A DNA stretch of 23,842 nucleotides. Source: GCA-2862585 sp963991165 (GTDB lineage Bacteria > Bacteroidota > Bacteroidia > Flavobacteriales > UBA7312). Each line of letters starts with the position of its first letter. Within the stretch, counting starts at the first letter, position 1. Made by a program: the position numbers and the translations under genes. Below, in pieces: positions 1 to 7,118 of this stretch. Under the pieces are notes generated by a model. That model saw nothing but the letters and a program-made list of their open reading frames with translations, was not told the origin of the DNA and made no database searches. Where the stretch lies: assembly GCA_963991165.1 (NCBI GenBank), contig CAXDOW010000023.1:1-23842 (forward strand). Reading direction: 5' to 3'.

Positions 1-66
1 GGAATTAATGATCCGAAAAAAACTAAAAATAAAACAATTAATAATGTATATGAGACTTTAGAGTAA
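1..66 (+). CDS. Possible 3' end of a truncated gene
   Basis: An open frame runs from the first base of the window to a TAA at 64-66, giving 21 codons ending in VYETLE. It could be the C-terminus of a gene that starts before the window. I do not recognise it, and in AT-rich DNA 21 open codons are weak evidence. Immediately after it, 70-82 is a short palindromic stretch (ATCATC/GATGAT) without a following T-run. Confidence 0.25.
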   Translation, partial: GINDPKKTKNKTINNVYETLE

Positions 67-139
67 TAGATCATCTGATGATAATTAGATGTAAATATAA
101 AAAAAACAGTTACACTACATGATAGCATTACCGTTTTGT

Positions 140-160
140 TGTTTTAGTAGCGAGGGTAGA
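140..160 (-). repeat. Imperfect copy of tRNA-fMet 3' end (att-like)
   Basis: The 21 bases 140-160 match 1291-1312 with one indel and two substitutions. The shared block reads CCCTCGCTACT(T)AAAACA on the minus strand, which is the end of the acceptor arm of the initiator tRNA plus its 3' flank. A direct repeat of a tRNA 3' end is the usual footprint of a tRNA-targeting integrase. No integrase gene is visible, so this could be an old attachment-site scar or coincidence. Confidence 0.35.
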
Positions 161-355
161 AGACCCTATGGACTATAATAACTCAGTATCAAAACTAATT
201 CCCTATTGTTTACCTAAAGTCAAGCTAATTGATAATGAACTTCAAGATTTTGAACCAGTTGTTATTAATTTATATTTGGATAAGGTTTGTAAAGAACAAT
301 AAGTTTACAATTGATAATAGATAGAGTGTTACAAAAAGTGGTTCATTATCCTTAT

Positions 356-385
356 AAAAAGACCTAAGGATCTAACTATTAGGTC
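356..385 (-). terminator. Rho-independent terminator
   Basis: The arms GACCTAA (361-367) and TTAGGTC (379-385) form a 7-bp stem with an 11-nt loop. On the minus strand the stem is followed by TTTTTAT. It sits 38 nt after the stop codon of the orphan tail frame (423-536) and could also serve the minus-strand gene at 544-1080. Confidence 0.5.
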
Positions 386-422
386 ACTAAGTTTATTGGT
401 AGTGATAAGATAGTGTGGGGAA

Positions 423-536
423 TTATTCAATGATTACTTTCTTTTCAACCGAACCGTCATTATATATTTCAATAAAAGTTTGATTTTTAATATTAGTCTT
501 TCTGCCAAATAAATCAAATTCTGAAATTGTTAATGG
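423..536 (-). pseudogene. Orphan T9SS-like C-terminal tail
   Basis: A minus-strand frame of 37 codons plus stop encodes a tail with the core FDLFGRKTN and the ending YNDGSVEKKVIIE. This resembles the short C-terminal segment, glycine-rich turn then Y-D-G-S/T-V-E-K-K/R-I-I-I-E, found at the ends of many exported Bacteroidota proteins and linked to type IX secretion sorting. The frame has no start codon and opens after two in-frame stops (TAATAA at 537-542). It is offset by one frame from the upstream gene, which ends at 544 with its own stop. A terminator follows closely. I infer it is the 3' remnant of a lost exported-protein gene. Confidence 0.5.
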
Positions 537-543
537 TTATTAT

Positions 544-1080
544 TTACCAATCATTATCTTTTCCGCCATTTTTTAATGTTTCTACAAGATCGTTTAGTGT
601 TTTGTTAAATTGAGATTCAATTTGTTGTTTTGCTTCTGCTTGTTTTAATTTTCCTTTTTTAGTGTAAATCACCCAACCACCCATAGGACTTCCTGAAACC
701 AATACAGATTGGCTATTTTGAGTTATCTTCATATTCAAATCTGATATTTCGAACTTTACTTTACCATCTTTAAAATTAAGGCTTGTATAATAGGTCATAT
801 ATCCAGGGATATTAATCATATTCTTGAAATTAACATCAGCATACGTTTTAAAGCTCATCATTTCTCCTTCTACATTACCTCTCATCACTTCATTTGGATT
901 TTTGTAAGTCTCGTTTACATATTTCACAGCGTTTTTATACAATTCTTTTGCGCTCTTACCTTCAACCTCAATAACAATAAAATCCTTTTCTCCATAGCTT
1001 ATCCCGTCAGGATTGAGCGTTATTTGAGCAAATGTTAATACAGATTGAAAAATTAGTGCTAGTGTTAAAATTCGTTTCAT
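544..1080 (-). CDS. DUF4468-like secreted protein
   Basis: This 178-residue protein starts with a typical signal peptide: basic MKR, a hydrophobic stretch at about 4-17, and cleavage likely after FA at 18. The mature part has alternating strands and helices, with a KD-FIVIEVEGKSAKELY segment (residues 33-49), a hydrophobic sheet region, and a helical acidic end (GGKDNDW). The pattern fits the DUF4468 (TBP-like fold) group of small Bacteroidota periplasmic proteins, whose function is unknown. It is a lone gene with a TATATTTG box 26 nt before its ATG. No neighbour suggests a role. The family assignment rests on remembered sequence style and is moderate. Confidence 0.75.
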   Translation of the reverse strand: MKRILTLALIFQSVLTFAQITLNPDGISYGEKDFIVIEVEGKSAKELYKNAVKYVNETYKNPNEVMRGNVEGEMMSFKTYADVNFKNMINIPGYMTYYTSLNFKDGKVKFEISDLNMKITQNSQSVLVSGSPMGGWVIYTKKGKLKQAEAKQQIESQFNKTLNDLVETLKNGGKDNDW

Positions 1081-1106
1081 TTTTTTAAATTTAAAATTAA
1101 TTTTAG

Positions 1107-1114
1107 CAAATATA
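1107..1114 (-). promoter_or_regulatory. -7 box TATATTTG, DUF4468-like gene
   Basis: TATATTTG on the minus strand matches the TAnnTTTG consensus, 26 nt before the ATG at 1080. No TTG is found at the usual 17-23 nt spacing upstream. Confidence 0.45.
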
Positions 1115-1196
1115 TCATTATCTACGTTCTATAAGAATGAAATTTGAACGGGAGGTGGTAAAAAAGTTTACTGAGTATATCAGTACATCACACGGG

Positions 1197-1212
1197 GAAA
1201 TATCGATATTTC
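1197..1212. repeat. Perfect 16-bp palindrome
   Basis: GAAATATCGATATTTC reads the same on both strands. It is flanked by looser complementary arms (TCAC at 1188-1191, GTGA at 1217-1220), giving an imperfect dyad of 33 bp. It lies in the spacer between the secreted-protein gene and the tRNA terminator. It could be an operator, but nothing shows a regulator. Confidence 0.4.
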
Positions 1213-1259
1213 ATACGTGAAATTGGAGTATTTTTTAAATTGTTGGGAATATAAAAAGA

Positions 1260-1291
1260 AAACCCCTTAATCTACTAGATATAAGGGGTTT
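1260..1291 (-). terminator. Terminator of tRNA-fMet
   Basis: A 10-bp stem (AAACCCCTTA at 1260-1269 with TAAGGGGTTT at 1282-1291) is followed on the minus strand by TTCTTTTTA. It lies 8 nt after the tRNA 3' end, so the tRNA appears to be a single-gene transcript. Confidence 0.8.
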
Positions 1292-1299
1292 GTTTTAAG

Positions 1300-1372
<73 letters not shown>

Positions 1373-1381
1373 ATAAGAGGG

Positions 1382-1389
1382 CAAATATA
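1382..1389 (-). promoter_or_regulatory. -7 box TATATTTG of tRNA-fMet
   Basis: A minus-strand TATATTTG ends 9 nt before the first tRNA base, so transcription would start only a few bases before the mature 5' end. Confidence 0.55.
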
Positions 1390-1448
1390 CGAAAAAACAA
1401 CGAACTACTCCTATGCCATATATCTTTTTCCAACAATGTAATAAAGTG

Positions 1449-1456
1449 TACTTTTG
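1449..1456 (+). promoter_or_regulatory. -7 box TACTTTTG of ABC-F gene
   Basis: TACTTTTG fits TAnnTTTG and ends only 7 nt before the ATG at 1464. If the start site is 4-6 nt after the box, the leader is only 1-4 nt. No TTG is seen at 17-23 nt upstream. Confidence 0.55.
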
Positions 1457-1463
1457 TTGATTC

Positions 1464-3419
1464 ATGATTTCAGCAAGTAATATTTCAGTTTATTTTGGTG
1501 GACAAGAATTGTTCGACGATGTTTCATTTATGGTGAATAAGGGTGACCGTATTGGCTTAGTTGGAAAGAATGGAGCAGGGAAGTCAACCTTACTTAGAAT
1601 TTTATCTGGCGAGCAAAAAGCCAATGAAGGCTCAATATCTACTCCAAATGAGTCTACCATAGGTTATTTAAGGCAAGACTTAGAGTTTGAAGAAGGAAGA
1701 ACAGTACAAGAGGAAGCAGAACAAGCCTTTCAAGAAATAAAAAAACTTGAGCAGAAAATCAACAGCGTTAACTTAAAAATGAGTGAGCGAACCGATTACG
1801 AAAGTGATGGTTATATGCAACTCATTACCGATTTGAACGACTTAAATGAACGTTTTGGTATGCTAGGAGGCTATACTATACAATCTGAAATGAGTCAGGT
1901 TTTATTAGGTCTAGGATTTCAGCTTGATGATTTTGACCGACAAACCAACGAGTTTAGTGGTGGCTGGAGAATGCGACTGGAGTTAGCAAAAATCTTATTG
2001 AGCAAACCAGATGTTTTATTACTTGATGAGCCTACTAATCACCTAGATATTGAATCCATTGTTTGGTTAGAAGGGTGGCTAAAAAATTATTCAGGAGCAG
2101 TTGTTTTGGTGTCTCACGACAGAGCCTTTTTGGATGCTGTGACTAACAGAACAATTGATTTAATTTTGGGTAAGGCTAACGATTATAAAGCCAGCTATTC
2201 TAAGTATGTTGAGCTCAGAAAGGATAGACAAGAAAAACAAATCCAATCCAAGAAAAACCAAGATAAAGAGATTAAGCAAACAAAGATGCTTATTGAAAAA
2301 TTTAGAGCAAAGAAAAGCAAAGCCTCTTTTGCTCAGAGTTTAATTAAAAAGTTGGATAAAATGGATCTTATAGAAGTAGAGCAAGATGAAACTGCTTCAA
2401 TGTATTTTAAATTTCCACCTGCTCCACATTCTGGAAAAGTAACCCTAAAAGTATCAAACGTTTCTAAAAAATACGATGACTTACAGGTGTTAAAGGGCGT
2501 TAATTTAATGCTTGAAAGAGGAGATAAAATTGCTTTCGTTGGAAAGAACGGTGAAGGTAAAACCACTCTAGCAAAAATGATAGTGAATGCTATCAAATAC
2601 GATGGAGAAATAGAATACGGTTACCAAGTAAAAGTCGGTTATTATGCCCAAAATCAGTCAGAATTATTGGATGAAAATAAAAGCATTTTTGAAGTAGTTG
2701 AAGACGCTGCCGATGAACACAGTCGACACCGTGTAAGAGATATGCTAGGGTCATTTTTATTTAGTGGCGATACAGTTCAGAAAAAGGTTAAAGTCTTATC
2801 AGGTGGTGAAAGGGCAAGAGTAGCATTGTGTAAATTGCTTTTGGAGCCAGTAAACCTGCTCATTATGGATGAGCCTACCAATCACTTGGATATGGTATCA
2901 AAAGACATTTTAAAAACAGCTTTAAAAAATTACGATGGCACACTAATCATTGTTTCTCATGATCGAAGCTTCTTGCAAGGATTGACCCAAAAGGTGTACG
3001 AATTTAAAAACCAAAAAATTAAGGAATACCTCGGCGACATTAATAACTTCCTTGAACAAAAAGAAGTGAAAGACTTCAAACACTTTGAAACCAAAAATAG
3101 TAAGGTGCAAGAAGTTACTAAATCCAAACATTCTGAAAATAAAAGTTCATACGCTCAAAAAAAACAGTTGGAAAGAGACATACGAAAGACTTCTAATCGA
3201 ATCAGCAAATTAGAAAAACAAGTTGAATCTCTTGAACATGAATTAAAAATATTGGATGCTGATTTAACTCAGCCCGAAAAGTTCAAAGAACTATCTTCGC
3301 AAGCAGGTTTTTTTGAATCCTATCAGCAAAAGCAAGATGATTTAAGCAAACATATATCGCAATGGGAGGAGTCAATTAATGCTCTAGAAAAATTAAAAGA
3401 AAAAAGAAATAACTACTAG
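1464..3419 (+). CDS. ABC-F family ATPase
   Basis: This 651-residue cytoplasmic protein has two ABC ATPase modules and no membrane segment, the mark of ABC-F translation factors that act at the ribosomal E site. Module 1 has Walker A GKNGAGKST (34-42), signature FSGGW (164-168), Walker B LLLDEPTNHLD (185-195) and the H-switch at 218. Module 2 has Walker A GKNGEGKTT (360-368), signature LSGGE (445-449), LLIMDEPTNHLD (465-476) and H499. A charged linker (about 245-315) joins them, as expected for the P-site tRNA interaction motif. A charged coiled coil fills about 565-650, as in Uup/YdiF-like members. Its stop overlaps the era start by one base, so it heads a run of ribosome-related genes. The exact ABC-F subfamily, and whether it protects against antibiotics, cannot be told from sequence reading alone. 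Confidence 0.93.
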   Translation: MISASNISVYFGGQELFDDVSFMVNKGDRIGLVGKNGAGKSTLLRILSGEQKANEGSISTPNESTIGYLRQDLEFEEGRTVQEEAEQAFQEIKKLEQKINSVNLKMSERTDYESDGYMQLITDLNDLNERFGMLGGYTIQSEMSQVLLGLGFQLDDFDRQTNEFSGGWRMRLELAKILLSKPDVLLLDEPTNHLDIESIVWLEGWLKNYSGAVVLVSHDRAFLDAVTNRTIDLILGKANDYKASYSKYVELRKDRQEKQIQSKKNQDKEIKQTKMLIEKFRAKKSKASFAQSLIKKLDKMDLIEVEQDETASMYFKFPPAPHSGKVTLKVSNVSKKYDDLQVLKGVNLMLERGDKIAFVGKNGEGKTTLAKMIVNAIKYDGEIEYGYQVKVGYYAQNQSELLDENKSIFEVVEDAADEHSRHRVRDMLGSFLFSGDTVQKKVKVLSGGERARVALCKLLLEPVNLLIMDEPTNHLDMVSKDILKTALKNYDGTLIIVSHDRSFLQGLTQKVYEFKNQKIKEYLGDINNFLEQKEVKDFKHFETKNSKVQEVTKSKHSENKSSYAQKKQLERDIRKTSNRISKLEKQVESLEHELKILDADLTQPEKFKELSSQAGFFESYQQKQDDLSKHISQWEESINALEKLKEKRNNY

Positions 3420-4303
3420 TGGAACATAAATCAGGTTTTGTATCTATTATTGGCAACCCAAATGTTGGAAAATCTACTCTTATGAATGCATTAGTAGGAG
3501 AACGCTTATCCATCATCACGTCAAAAGCACAAACTACCAGACACAGAATTTTAGGTATAATAAATGATGAATTTCATCAAGTGATATTTTCAGACACTCC
3601 AGGTGTGATAGATCCTCATTATAAACTACAAGAGAATATGATGGACGTTGTTCATGGTGCCCTTCAAGATGCCGATGTGTTGGTCTATATGCTTGAAACA
3701 GGACAAAATGAGTTGAAAGATAAGAACCTATTTGATCAAATAAGAAACACCAATGTTCCTTTGATTGTTTTATTAAATAAAATAGACAAAGTAGAACAAG
3801 ACTTTGTGAAAAGCCAATTAACACTTTGGTCTGAACGTTTTCCAAAAGCAGACATTTTACCTATTTCAGCACTCAATCGATTCAACATAGAAGTTGTTAT
3901 GCAGCGAATAAAAGAACTGTTACCAGTCTCGCCACCATATTATGAAAAAGATGCCTTAACCGACAAATCCGAGCGTTTTTTTGTGAGTGAAATTATACGA
4001 GAAAAAATTTTAAAGTACTACAAAAAAGAAATTCCATATTCAGTAGAAGTAGAAGTAGAAGAATTTAAAGATGAAGATAAACTCCTTAAAATTCGAGCAA
4101 AAATCTATGTTGTTCGAGAATCTCAAAAGGGAATAATAATTGGACATAAAGGGGTTGCATTAAAAAAAGTAGGTACGTTAGCCCGTCGCGATTTGGAATC
4201 GTTTTTTGACAAAAAGATATACTTAGATTTGTACGTGAAAGTTAATAAAGATTGGCGAAATGACGATAAACAATTGAAGCGGTTTGGCTATAACAACAAA
4301 TAA
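3419..4303 (+). CDS. era: GTPase Era
   Basis: Era binds the 3' end of 16S rRNA and assists 30S maturation. The 294-residue protein has G1 GNPNVGKST (12-20), the switch I TTRHR region (39-43), G3 DTPG (59-62), G4 NKID (120-123) and G5 SAL (150-152). A C-terminal KH domain carries the GxxG loop in IIGHKG (240-245). Length and order match the family. The start is a GTG at 3419-3421 that shares its first base with the preceding TAG, suggesting translational coupling to the ABC-F gene. No earlier start would fit the usual short N-terminus. der follows 3 nt later. Confidence 0.97.
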   Translation: MEHKSGFVSIIGNPNVGKSTLMNALVGERLSIITSKAQTTRHRILGIINDEFHQVIFSDTPGVIDPHYKLQENMMDVVHGALQDADVLVYMLETGQNELKDKNLFDQIRNTNVPLIVLLNKIDKVEQDFVKSQLTLWSERFPKADILPISALNRFNIEVVMQRIKELLPVSPPYYEKDALTDKSERFFVSEIIREKILKYYKKEIPYSVEVEVEEFKDEDKLLKIRAKIYVVRESQKGIIIGHKGVALKKVGTLARRDLESFFDKKIYLDLYVKVNKDWRNDDKQLKRFGYNNK

Positions 4304-4306
4304 TTT

Positions 4307-5611
4307 ATGGGAAATATAGTAGCAGTAGTAGGTCGTCCGAATGTCGGTAAATCCACTTTATTTAATCGTCTCATACAGAAACGTCAAGCTATTGTAGATT
4401 CTGTAAGTGGCGTCACTCGCGATAGGCACTATGGAAAAACCGATTGGAATGGAGTAGAATTTTCAGTCATTGATACTGGGGGGTATATCATTGGATCAGA
4501 CGATATTTTTGAGTCTGAAATACGTAAGCAGGTCAATTTGGCCATTGAAGAGTCCAATGCCATTCTTTTTTTGGTCGATGGGCAGTCTGGAGTTACCGAT
4601 ATGGACATTACTGTGGCCAATCATCTAAGGAAATCCGATAAACCAACTTTTTTGGTGATTAATAAAGTTGACAACGGAAAAATTTTAGAACAAGCCGTAG
4701 AGTTTTATTCATTGGGAATGGGAGACTATCATTGTATTTCATCAATTAATGGTAGCGGAACAGGCGAGCTATTAGATGAATTAGTCAAAATATTACCCAA
4801 TACAATACAGGATGTTGAAAGTGTGCTTCCTCGTTTTGCTATTGTGGGTCGTCCAAATGTAGGAAAGTCTTCTTTTGTCAATGCTTTAGTTGGAGAGGAA
4901 AGAAATATTGTGACAGACATCGCCGGAACGACTAGAGATTCTTTAGATACACATTACACCAAGTTTGGACACGATTTTGTGTTGGTCGATACAGCAGGTG
5001 TTCGTAAAAAGAGAAAGGTCAGTGAAGATTTAGAATTTTATTCCGTGATGCGATCCATTAGGTCAATAGAATATTCAGATGTGTGCCTTTTATTAATCGA
5101 TGCTACATTAGGATTTGAAGCCCAAGATTTAAGTATTTTTCACTTGGCAGATAAAAACAACAAGGGGATAGTCATTCTTGTTAATAAATGGGATTTGGTG
5201 GAAAAGCAAACACATACTTCTAAAGAATATGCCCTAGCTATAAGAGAAAAAATTGCCCCATTTTCAGATATTCCAATTGTATTTATTTCAGCACTCAATA
5301 AGCAGCGCTTACTAAAAGCATTAGAAACAGCAATTGATGTTTCTAAAAATCGAGCGACTAGGATATCAACTTCCAAGCTCAATGATACCATGCTACCTTT
5401 TATAGAACAAAACCCGCCACCTGCGACCAAAGGAAAATACATTCGAATTAAGTTTTGTACTCAATTACCTACCAAAACGCCAACTTTTGCTTTTTTTGCT
5501 AATCTACCTCAATACATCAAGGAGCCATACAAACGATATATTGAAAACAAACTCAGAGAAAGTTTCAATTTTTCGGGAGTACCTATTCAGATATTTTTTA
5601 GAAAAAAATAA
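4307..5611 (+). CDS. der: Ribosome assembly GTPase Der (EngA)
   Basis: Der has two tandem GTPase domains and acts in 50S maturation. Domain 1 shows GRPNVGKS (9-16), DTGG (56-59) and NKVD (119-122). Domain 2 shows GRPNVGKS (181-188), DTAG (228-231) and NKWD (293-296). A KH-like domain fills about 350-434, including the conserved PPATKGKYIRIKF-type segment. The length of 434 residues is normal. It follows era by 3 nt, so the two GTPases are surely co-transcribed. Its stop is one base from the stop of the convergent metK, and no clear terminator hairpin separates them. Confidence 0.97.
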   Translation: MGNIVAVVGRPNVGKSTLFNRLIQKRQAIVDSVSGVTRDRHYGKTDWNGVEFSVIDTGGYIIGSDDIFESEIRKQVNLAIEESNAILFLVDGQSGVTDMDITVANHLRKSDKPTFLVINKVDNGKILEQAVEFYSLGMGDYHCISSINGSGTGELLDELVKILPNTIQDVESVLPRFAIVGRPNVGKSSFVNALVGEERNIVTDIAGTTRDSLDTHYTKFGHDFVLVDTAGVRKKRKVSEDLEFYSVMRSIRSIEYSDVCLLLIDATLGFEAQDLSIFHLADKNNKGIVILVNKWDLVEKQTHTSKEYALAIREKIAPFSDIPIVFISALNKQRLLKALETAIDVSKNRATRISTSKLNDTMLPFIEQNPPPATKGKYIRIKFCTQLPTKTPTFAFFANLPQYIKEPYKRYIENKLRESFNFSGVPIQIFFRKK

Positions 5612-5612
5612 T

Positions 5613-6902
5613 TTAAAGACAAAAAGCTTCTTTAATTTTATCTATATAGTCAAGCTTTTCCCAAGTAAACGTTTCAATAGGAATATCTTTCACTTGCCCA
5701 TTTGTTTCCAATTGGTAGTTTTTAAGCTCTGGTGTTCTTCCCATATGGCCATAAGCCGCTGTATCTGAGTAAATGGGTGATTTTAACTTTAAACGATCAA
5801 TGATGGCCGCAGGACGCATATCAAAAATACGATCAACAATTTTGGCTATTTCACCATCCGACATATCCACGTCACTTGACCCGTAGGTGTCAACAAAAAC
5901 TCCCATAGGTTTAGCCACTCCGATGGCATAGGATACTTGTACTAACACTTGCTTACACACTCCAGCGGCTACTAAGTTTTTAGCAATATGGCGCGTAGCA
6001 TAAGCAGCAGATCGATCCACTTTAGAAGGGTCTTTTCCAGAAAAAGCACCTCCACCGTGAGCTCCTTTTCCACCATAGGTGTCGACAATAATTTTACGAC
6101 CAGTAAGCCCCGTATCGCCATGAGGGCCACCAATAACGAATTTCCCTGTTGGGTTTACATGGTATTTTTCGGTGCCAAACAATACTTTTTGACGCTCTTC
6201 CAATTGGTTTAACACCCTAGGGATTAAGATGGTTTTCACATCATTTTCTATGTGTTTCTGCATGGCTCTTTCGGCCTCATTTTTGGCATCCTGAGAACTG
6301 TCTTGTGGTAATACAAACTCATCATGTTGCGTAGAAACGACAATAGCTTCAATGCGTTGAGGTTGGTGGTCATCGCTGTACTCTAAAGTCACTTGCGACT
6401 TTGAGTCAGGGCGTAGATAGGTCATCACTTTACCTTCTTTTCGAATTTTAGCTAACTCAATCAAAATACGATGCGATAAATCTAATGCTAAAGGCATATA
6501 ATTTTCCGTTTCGTCAGTGGCATAACCGAACATCATACCTTGGTCGCCAGCTCCTTGTTCAGCATAGAGTCCTTTGTTTGTTTCTACCCCTTGATTGATA
6601 TCTGCCGACTGCTCGTGAATAGCAGAAATAACACCACAACTGTCAGCGTCAAATTGGTATTCTGATTTATTGTATCCAATGGTTCGGATTACCTTACGAG
6701 CTATTTTCTGAACGTCGACATAGGCCTTAGTCTTCACTTCACCACTTAAAACAGTTAGTCCTGTAGTTACGAGTGTTTCGCAAGCTACTTTCGACTCTTT
6801 GTCTTGTGCTAAAAAGTTGTCTAGAAGAGCATCGGAAATTTGATCGGCTACTTTGTCCGGATGACCTTCCGATACGGATTCTGAAGTAAAAAAATAAGCC
6901 AT
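5613..6902 (-). CDS. metK: S-adenosylmethionine synthetase
   Basis: MetK makes SAM from methionine and ATP. The 429-residue protein carries GHPDK (13-17), the conserved GAGDQG hexapeptide (117-122) and the phosphate-binding GGGAFSGKD (283-291). The C-terminal GHMGR (385-389) is followed by a tail about 30 residues longer than in the E. coli enzyme, ending TWEKLDYIDKIKEAF. The ATG at 6902 gives the usual MAYFFTSESVSEGHPDK start. The leader contains a SAM-II aptamer, so expression is very likely under feedback by SAM. ahcY, which handles the SAM by-product, lies at the other end of the window without such an element. Confidence 0.98.
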   Translation of the reverse strand: MAYFFTSESVSEGHPDKVADQISDALLDNFLAQDKESKVACETLVTTGLTVLSGEVKTKAYVDVQKIARKVIRTIGYNKSEYQFDADSCGVISAIHEQSADINQGVETNKGLYAEQGAGDQGMMFGYATDETENYMPLALDLSHRILIELAKIRKEGKVMTYLRPDSKSQVTLEYSDDHQPQRIEAIVVSTQHDEFVLPQDSSQDAKNEAERAMQKHIENDVKTILIPRVLNQLEERQKVLFGTEKYHVNPTGKFVIGGPHGDTGLTGRKIIVDTYGGKGAHGGGAFSGKDPSKVDRSAAYATRHIAKNLVAAGVCKQVLVQVSYAIGVAKPMGVFVDTYGSSDVDMSDGEIAKIVDRIFDMRPAAIIDRLKLKSPIYSDTAAYGHMGRTPELKNYQLETNGQVKDIPIETFTWEKLDYIDKIKEAFCL

Positions 6903-6959
6903 TTTTTTAATGTTTAGTTATTATAAAAATTAAGTGAAAATAGCTGTTGCGAAGTCAAT

Positions 6960-7011
6960 CCTGTTTTAGCATTTTTTTAGGAGTGGTTGCAATCAGCCAA
7001 ATCTTTCCACT
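6960..7011 (-). ncRNA. SAM-II riboswitch aptamer of metK
   Basis: The minus-strand leader folds as an H-type pseudoknot of 52 nt, the same size as the well-studied SAM-II aptamer. P1 is AGTGG (7011-7007) with CCACT (6986-6982). The loop contains GATTT (7003-6999) and ATTGCAA (6993-6987). The 3' tail contains GCTAAAA (6970-6964) followed by CAGG. These three blocks line up with the conserved GAUUU, AUUGCAA and GCUAAAA of known SAM-II RNAs, which hold the SAM-contacting bases. CTG (6996-6994) can pair with CAG (6963-6961) as part of P2. The aptamer begins about 17 nt after a TATTTTTG box. The ATG lies 57 nt after the aptamer, with no terminator hairpin between, so the control mechanism is unclear. 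Confidence 0.85.
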
Positions 7012-7028
7012 TAGAGTTTAAATCAGGG

Positions 7029-7036
7029 CAAAAATA
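7029..7036 (-). promoter_or_regulatory. -7 box TATTTTTG of metK
   Basis: A minus-strand TATTTTTG ends at 7029, 17 nt before the first base of the SAM-II aptamer. That places the transcription start just ahead of the riboswitch. No TTG at normal spacing is visible. Confidence 0.5.
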
Positions 7037-7071
7037 AAATAATTTGATTGAAATGAAATTATAATCTTTGG

Positions 7072-7110
7072 AAAAAAAAGCTGGAGTTAAAAACTGGTTG
7101 TTAAGCTTTT
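7072..7110 (-). terminator. Possible terminator after gldA
   Basis: AAAAGCT (7110-7104) can pair with AGCTTTT (7082-7076) around a 21-nt loop, followed by a T-run on the minus strand. The large loop makes it a weak candidate. It lies 8 nt after the gldA stop and before the metK promoter. Confidence 0.35.
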
Positions 7111-7118
7111 GGTTTGAA

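Larger units (their letters stand above)
67..543. other. Gene-poor region with remnants
   Basis: No intact, recognisable gene lies in these 477 bases. What can be seen is a sequence resembling the 3' end of the nearby tRNA (140-160), a 44-codon ORF of unknown worth on the plus strand (168-302), a minus-strand terminator (356-385), and an open frame on the minus strand encoding a T9SS-like C-terminal tail with no gene body (423-536). The mix suggests decayed, rearranged sequence next to a tRNA gene. Confidence 0.5.

Noticed and set aside
168..302. A 44-codon plus-strand ORF (starting MDYNNS)
   Set aside because: It has no recognisable motif or supporting neighbour, and the frame stays open upstream through the tRNA-like repeat. 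That suggests the openness is fortuitous.
231..350. Inverted repeat GATAATGAAC (231-240) / GTTCATTATC (341-350)
   Set aside because: Ten matching AT-rich bases 100 nt apart are expected by chance fairly often in a region of this size, and nothing functional lies at either arm.
423..1080. One frameshifted gene joining the DUF4468-like protein to the T9SS-like tail
   Set aside because: The secreted protein has a natural DUF4468-like ending, and the tail frame is preceded by two in-frame stops. A remnant of a different gene is simpler.
5487..5768. Plus-strand ORF spanning the der/metK junction
   Set aside because: It is a frame shadow over the ends of two well-supported convergent genes, with no motif of its own.
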